In this document: positions 59,829 through 64,000 of the stretch, in pieces | Numbering within the stretch: the stretch's first letter is position 1 | Layout: every line of letters begins with the position of its first letter | NCBI RefSeq assembly: GCF_014642675.1 | Contig: NZ_BMIS01000001.1 | Location: forward strand, 1-64,000 | DNA: 64,000 nucleotides | Reading direction: 5' to 3' | From: Nesterenkonia cremea | GTDB lineage: Bacteria > Actinomycetota > Actinomycetes > Actinomycetales > Micrococcaceae | Made by a program: the position numbers and the translations under genes | Notes under the pieces: generated by a model | Told to the model about the DNA's origin: nothing | The model's input: only the letters and a program-made list of their open reading frames with translations | Database searches by the model: none

Positions 59829-61970
59829 TCAGGCGGCCGCCGGTGTCGGCGCCGCCGGGGTGCCGCGGCGTCCGCGGGAGATGGTCTGCAGGATGACGGC
59901 AACCGCCATCAGGGCCAACCCGCCCCCAGAGATCATCGGCTCCGGGTAGATCAGCAGGACGCCGGCGATCATCAGCAGCGCACGCTCCCACCAGTTCGCC
60001 CGGGTCAGCAGATATCCGGCCAGGCCGGAGGCCATGGAGACCAGTCCCACTATCAACGTGCCCAGGGCCAGCAGCAGCTCAGTCACCGTGCCCTGCAGCA
60101 GCAGGGCCGGCTCCAGGATGAAGGCGTAGGGGATCAGGAACCCCGCGAAGGCGATCTTCAGAGCCGCCACACCGGCAGCCATCGGATTCGCGTTTGCGAT
60201 ACCAGCGCCCGCATAGGCGGCCAGACAGACCGGCGGTGTGATGTCTGCCAGGATGCCGAAGAAGAACACGAACATATGAGCCGCGATCAGCGGCACATCG
60301 AAGTTCGTGTAGAGGATCGGCGCTGCGACAGTCGCGGTGACCACGTAGTTGGCCGTGGTGGGCAGACCCATGCCCAGCACGATGCAGGCGATCATCACGA
60401 AGAACAGCAGCAGCAGGAAGTTGCCTCCGGCCAGATTCATCAGACCGCTTCCCAGCTGTCCGCCGAGACCGGTGGAGGTGACCGTGCCGGCCACGATGCC
60501 TGCACTGGCACAGGCCGCGATCACCGGCAGAGCGGTGCGCGCACCGGCGATGAACATCTCGATCACCGCGTGGATCAGAGCCAGCAGCAGCTTGCCGGTC
60601 TCCACCCAAGGACTCTTTCCCTCGGCCACGCCTTGGCGGATCACCGGGAGAAAGTGCTCGAAGATCGCGCGGATGAGGCTGATCGCGAGCGCGGTGCCGA
60701 TGCCGAACAGGGCTGCGCGCATGGCGCTCATCCCGGAGAGCAGAGTGGACATGATGACCACCAGCGGCAGCAGCATGTCGATGCGTGTCAGCAGGGAGCG
60801 CCAGGCGGGCAGAGCCTCCGGGGACATGCCCTTGAGGCCGTTGCGCTTGGCCTCGAAATGGACGCTGAGCATGGCTCCCAGGAAGTAGAGCCCGGCAGGG
60901 ACGATCGCGATGACGATCAGCTCGTTGTACTCCAGCTCAGGAATGTTCTGGGCCATGATGAAGGCCGCCGCACCCATGATGGGTGGCATCATCTGCCCTC
61001 CGGTGGAGGCGGTGGCCTCGGTGGCCGCTGCGATGTGCGGCTTGAAGCCGGCCCTCTTCATGATCGGGATGGTGAAGGAGCCGGAGGCCACGGTGTTGGC
61101 CACCGAGGAGCCGGAGATCATGCCCTGCAGACCGGATGCGGCGATGGCCGCCTTGGCCGGTCCTCCTGTGAAGCGGCCCGCAGCACGGAAGGCGAGATCG
61201 TTGAAGAACTGGCCGATGTTGGTGCGGATGAGCACCACCGCGAAGAAGAGGAACAGAAAGATGAAGTTCGCGGAGACCTGGATCGGCGTGCCGAAGATGC
61301 CGGAGCCGGAGGACAAGAAGGTATTGGTGGCGAACTCGCCCCAGTCCTGCCCGCGGTGGGAGAAGATCGGGGAGTTGTCGCCGTAGACGGCGTAGAGGAT
61401 GGCAAGGCCCGCGATGATCACGATGGGCAGGCCCACACAGCGGCGGGTGGCCTCGAGGATCAGGGCGACGCCGACCAGCGCGACGATGATGTCCCAGTCG
61501 TCATAGCCGAGCATCTGGACCCGGTTTGAGACAAGATGCTCGTAGTTGAAGAAGATGTAGGTGCTGCAGTAGATCGCGGCGGCTGCGAGCAACACGTCGT
61601 ACCAGGCCACCCCGCGATGGCGGCCGGAGAGCAGGTTCCGCAGGGTGCTGCTCTCCGGGCCCGCCGAGCGCAGAAGGCCCCGGGAGGCGGGGTAGAGCAG
61701 GAAGATCAGGGAGGCGGCTCCTGCCACGTGCAGGGAGCCGTGCATCCACGTGTTGTACGGGCGGTAGAACGCCGAGAACAGGTGGTAGGCGGTGAAGGCG
61801 ACCGCGAGTCCCCCCACGAGCCACCCCCACCAGCCCAGTTCCGTGCGGAACCGGCTGGAGATGTCGTGCTCGCGGAGGATCTCGTCGGCCTTCTCCTCAG
61901 AGGCTGCCCCGGGCTTCACGTCTTCCGGGAAGGCGTTGGCCCGGGACTGCTCTATAGGAGACGTGCTCAC
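59829..61970 (-). CDS. TRAP transporter fused permease (DctQM type)
   Basis: 713 residues, with fused small and large membrane subunits. The first four or so segments are the DctQ-like part; the rest is DctM, with FTGGPAKAAIAASGLQGMIS, SFTIPIMKRAGF, ATASTGGQMMPPIMGAAAF and GMGLPTTANYVVTATV. Such fusions serve TAXI-type binding proteins, and one is encoded just upstream. A GTG start overlaps that gene's stop (GTGA). Confidence 0.94.
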   Translation of the reverse strand: MSTSPIEQSRANAFPEDVKPGAASEEKADEILREHDISSRFRTELGWWGWLVGGLAVAFTAYHLFSAFYRPYNTWMHGSLHVAGAASLIFLLYPASRGLLRSAGPESSTLRNLLSGRHRGVAWYDVLLAAAAIYCSTYIFFNYEHLVSNRVQMLGYDDWDIIVALVGVALILEATRRCVGLPIVIIAGLAILYAVYGDNSPIFSHRGQDWGEFATNTFLSSGSGIFGTPIQVSANFIFLFLFFAVVLIRTNIGQFFNDLAFRAAGRFTGGPAKAAIAASGLQGMISGSSVANTVASGSFTIPIMKRAGFKPHIAAATEATASTGGQMMPPIMGAAAFIMAQNIPELEYNELIVIAIVPAGLYFLGAMLSVHFEAKRNGLKGMSPEALPAWRSLLTRIDMLLPLVVIMSTLLSGMSAMRAALFGIGTALAISLIRAIFEHFLPVIRQGVAEGKSPWVETGKLLLALIHAVIEMFIAGARTALPVIAACASAGIVAGTVTSTGLGGQLGSGLMNLAGGNFLLLLFFVMIACIVLGMGLPTTANYVVTATVAAPILYTNFDVPLIAAHMFVFFFGILADITPPVCLAAYAGAGIANANPMAAGVAALKIAFAGFLIPYAFILEPALLLQGTVTELLLALGTLIVGLVSMASGLAGYLLTRANWWERALLMIAGVLLIYPEPMISGGGLALMAVAVILQTISRGRRGTPAAPTPAAA

Positions 61971-62947
61971 GGAATTTCGATGTCCTGCTCTTCGAAGTAG
62001 CGCTCAGCACCGGGGTGCAGCGGGATGTCGCCGATGCCGTACAGAGCCTCTTCGATGTCGATGGAGGCACCCTGGTCCACGGTGATCTGGTCGACGTTGT
62101 CGAACAGCGCAGAAGTGATCTCGTAGGCGAGATCCTCAGAGACCTCATCGGTGGAGGCGATCAGAGCGGCGAAGACCGACAGGGTGGTGACGTCCTCCTC
62201 AAGGAAGTCATAGGCATCGGACTCGATGGTGTAGGCCTCGTAGAAGCCCTCCTCAGCCATCTCCTCAGCGTCGCCCTCGTCCACGGACAGCAGGGAGACG
62301 TCGGTGGACTGGGCCAGCTCGGTCAGGGACGCCACCGGCACACCCACCACGAACAGAGAGGCGTCGATCTGTCCGTCGGCCAGCATCTCGGTGGAGTCGC
62401 CGAACTCGGTCTCCTCCGCGGTGTAGTCGACGTCGTAGTAGTCGAGGATGGCATCGGAGATGGCACGGGTGCCGGATCCCACGTCGCCCACGGCGATGGT
62501 GGCCCCGTCGAGATCCTCGATGGACTCGATGCCTGCATCGTCGCGGACCACGATGTGCATGGCCTCGGGGTAGAGGTTGGCGATCCAGCCGAAGTTGTCG
62601 ATAGCCTCGCCGTCGAGATCGTCGACGTCGCCGTTCATCGCATCAGCAGCGGTGTCGTTCTGGCTCAGGCCCAACTGTGCCTGGCCCTGGTGGATCTGGC
62701 CGAGGTTCTCGGCGGAACCGCCGGTCTCGACGTAGTTCACGGACGCCTCGGTCTCGCTCTCGAAGATGGTGGAGAGCTCGCCGCCCAGCGGATAGTAAGC
62801 GCCCCCGGTGCCGCCGGTGGCGAAGGTCAGGTCATCGGTGTATTCGGCGTCGCCGTTGCCACCCTCTCCATCACCATTGCCGCATGCGGCCAGTGCCAGC
62901 AGCGCGGCGGTGGCCGCTGCGGCAGTCGCAGTCTGTCGGATCCTCAT
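61967..62947 (-). CDS. TAXI-family TRAP solute-binding lipoprotein
   Basis: 326 residues. Lipoprotein signal with LLALAACGNG (Cys at about 22), then FATGGTGGAYYPLGGELS, the family signature. GQIHQGQAQLGLSQNDTA and VGDVGSGTRAISDAIL are also conserved. The mature protein is very acidic. TAXI proteins often bind glutamate or other carboxylates. It is the first gene of the operon with the permease and DUF418 gene; the 93-bp gap before it holds only the promoter region. Confidence 0.93.
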   Translation of the reverse strand: MRIRQTATAAAATAALLALAACGNGDGEGGNGDAEYTDDLTFATGGTGGAYYPLGGELSTIFESETEASVNYVETGGSAENLGQIHQGQAQLGLSQNDTAADAMNGDVDDLDGEAIDNFGWIANLYPEAMHIVVRDDAGIESIEDLDGATIAVGDVGSGTRAISDAILDYYDVDYTAEETEFGDSTEMLADGQIDASLFVVGVPVASLTELAQSTDVSLLSVDEGDAEEMAEEGFYEAYTIESDAYDFLEEDVTTLSVFAALIASTDEVSEDLAYEITSALFDNVDQITVDQGASIDIEEALYGIGDIPLHPGAERYFEEQDIEIP

Positions 62948-63040
62948 GGTCGTCTCCTCTTCAGGTGGAGTTCCCCGGCCGGTGGTGTCCAGCCGGCGAG
63001 TGTGACTGAAATCCTACACAACTGCCTCATAACACAGAGG

Positions 63041-64000
63041 TTACAATCCTCCCCTCCTCTCCTCAGGGCGCGACTCAGGGACGTCGGCGCGCACCACATC
63101 GCGTTCAGGCCGCCGGATGTCCAGGATCACCTGGAGCATGATGTATCCGGTGGCGGCGAACTGGGCGATCACCGCCGCCATGAAGATCCCCTCCCCCAGC
63201 GTGTGCTGCGGGACGGCCTCGGGCTGCTGACCCAGGAAGTACATCCAGATCGCCCAGAAGTGCAGAACCTGGAACACCTGCCAGATGAGTGCGTCCCGCC
63301 AGCGCGGGCATGCCAGGGCGATCAGCGGGACCAGCCAGATCATGAACTGTGGCGAATAGACCTTGTTGAAGATCATGAACGCCGCCACGATCAGCAGCAG
63401 CAGCTGAACCATGCGGGGCTCCTCCGGGGCACACAGGCCCAGGGCGAGCACGGCCAGGCAGCAGAGCAGGAACAGGGTGAAGCTCCAGAAGGAGACCTGA
63501 TCTGCGGTGAGACCCTGTCCGTCGGCCAGCAGCCAGACATGCCAGACCGACGAGTTCCCGGCACCACGCTGGGCCGAGTAGGCGTAGAACTGCTGCCAGG
63601 AGTCCCAACTGGCGAGCATGGCCGGCAGGTTGATGATCAGCCAGCTGCCGGCGGCACCAGCGGCGGTCAGGCCGAGCTCACGCAGTCCCACCCGCCCGCT
63701 GGAGCTGCGCCCGCCCAGCAGTCCGCGCCGGACAAGCTCATGCCGCAGCGCGAGGACCAGGACGGCCCCCAGCAGGAACAGCGGAAAGATCTTGAAGGAG
63801 ACCCCGACGCCGACCATCACCCCCGCGCCCAGGTGGCGGCCGCGCACGTGGAAGAGGATGGCCAGGGCCAGAGCGCCAGTGGCCCAGAGGTCCCAGTTGA
63901 TGCCGGCGCCGAAGAGGATGGCGGGAGACAGGGCCACGATGGCCGCATCCCAGGGCCTGGGCCGGGAGGAGGGCCCGGCGTCGCGTCCGGCGGTACGCAT
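63041..64000 (-). CDS. GT87-like membrane glycosyltransferase, partial
   Basis: At least 319 residues, ending at 63041 and reaching the window edge. About nine hydrophobic segments. KIFPLFLLGAVLVLA and NKVYSPQFMIWLVPLIALAC are typical of the DUF2029/GT87 group of polyprenyl-phosphate-mannose-dependent transferases. An ATG is at the very edge, but the family is usually 100 residues longer and its N-terminal catalytic loop is not seen, so the true start is probably outside the window. Confidence 0.8.
   Translation of the reverse strand: MRTAGRDAGPSSRPRPWDAAIVALSPAILFGAGINWDLWATGALALAILFHVRGRHLGAGVMVGVGVSFKIFPLFLLGAVLVLALRHELVRRGLLGGRSSSGRVGLRELGLTAAGAAGSWLIINLPAMLASWDSWQQFYAYSAQRGAGNSSVWHVWLLADGQGLTADQVSFWSFTLFLLCCLAVLALGLCAPEEPRMVQLLLLIVAAFMIFNKVYSPQFMIWLVPLIALACPRWRDALIWQVFQVLHFWAIWMYFLGQQPEAVPQHTLGEGIFMAAVIAQFAATGYIMLQVILDIRRPERDVVRADVPESRPEERRGGL

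Noticed and set aside
1..64000. CRISPR arrays, tRNA or rRNA genes, phage or complete insertion sequences
   Set aside because: I looked for regularly spaced repeats, clover-leaf ends, transposase motifs and terminal repeats, and found none.

Overview
The window comes from a high-GC Gram-positive bacterium, most likely an actinobacterium of the Micrococcaceae type (Nesterenkonia-like is my inference, not proven). The reasons are high GC with GC-rich third codon positions, GTG starts, several promoters of the TANNNT-N6/7-start type with no Shine-Dalgarno (leaderless mRNAs), an rpsF-ssb-rpsR-rplI block with a cysteine-free S18, and many acidic exported proteins that would suit a halotolerant cell. 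Most genes lie on the minus strand. I saw no rRNA, tRNA, CRISPR array, phage or intact insertion sequence.

1-14.5 kb: an AbgT-type transporter and a universal stress protein, then an L-rhamnose locus. The operon rhaI > rhaEW (aldolase/lactaldehyde dehydrogenase fusion) > rhaB > FMN-dependent 2-hydroxy-acid (lactate) oxidase > SMP-30 lactonase-like protein should convert L-rhamnose to DHAP and L-lactaldehyde, then lactate, then pyruvate. A LacI-type regulator is divergent. A second operon carries an MFS transporter and a GH78 alpha-L-rhamnosidase. Related ATCGATTT-type palindromes precede both operons.

14.5-24.8 kb: a hexarate (aldarate) locus. The operon kdgD > 2-oxoglutarate semialdehyde dehydrogenase > gudD > AEC permease lies on the minus strand. 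A LysR regulator gene follows, and on the plus strand a tripartite tricarboxylate-type transporter (tctC-B-A) with a galactarate/talarate dehydratase. Both dehydratases feed 5-keto-4-deoxyglucarate into KdgD, ending in 2-oxoglutarate. The same GTAT-N6-ATAC palindrome stands before both operons.

24.8-35.2 kb: mixed accessory genes. They include an FMN reductase and a pirin, a small membrane protein with a degenerate histidine-kinase-like protein, a membrane protein with its YtrA-type GntR regulator, and a rearranged patch (ohr 3' remnant, tandem-GNAT protein, TetR regulator, decayed dapA-family gene, intact ohr). galK and two small membrane proteins follow.

35.2-46.6 kb: a core-genome block with a HAD phosphatase, dnaB, pyrE, a stand-alone condensation-domain protein, an alpha/beta hydrolase, a low-GC intergenic region with a cluster of DnaA boxes, a luciferase-like monooxygenase, an M19 dipeptidase, glutaminase and rplI-rpsR-ssb-rpsF. 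rpsF is preceded by what looks like an S6:S18-binding leader.

46.6-64 kb: mmsB-mmsA-GntP permease (valine/3-hydroxyisobutyrate catabolism) with a divergent LysR gene, M18 aminopeptidase, an FAD amine oxidoreductase, an ABC transporter with a NarL-type two-component system, a TAXI-TRAP transporter with a DUF418 protein, and a GT87-like membrane glycosyltransferase cut by the window edge.
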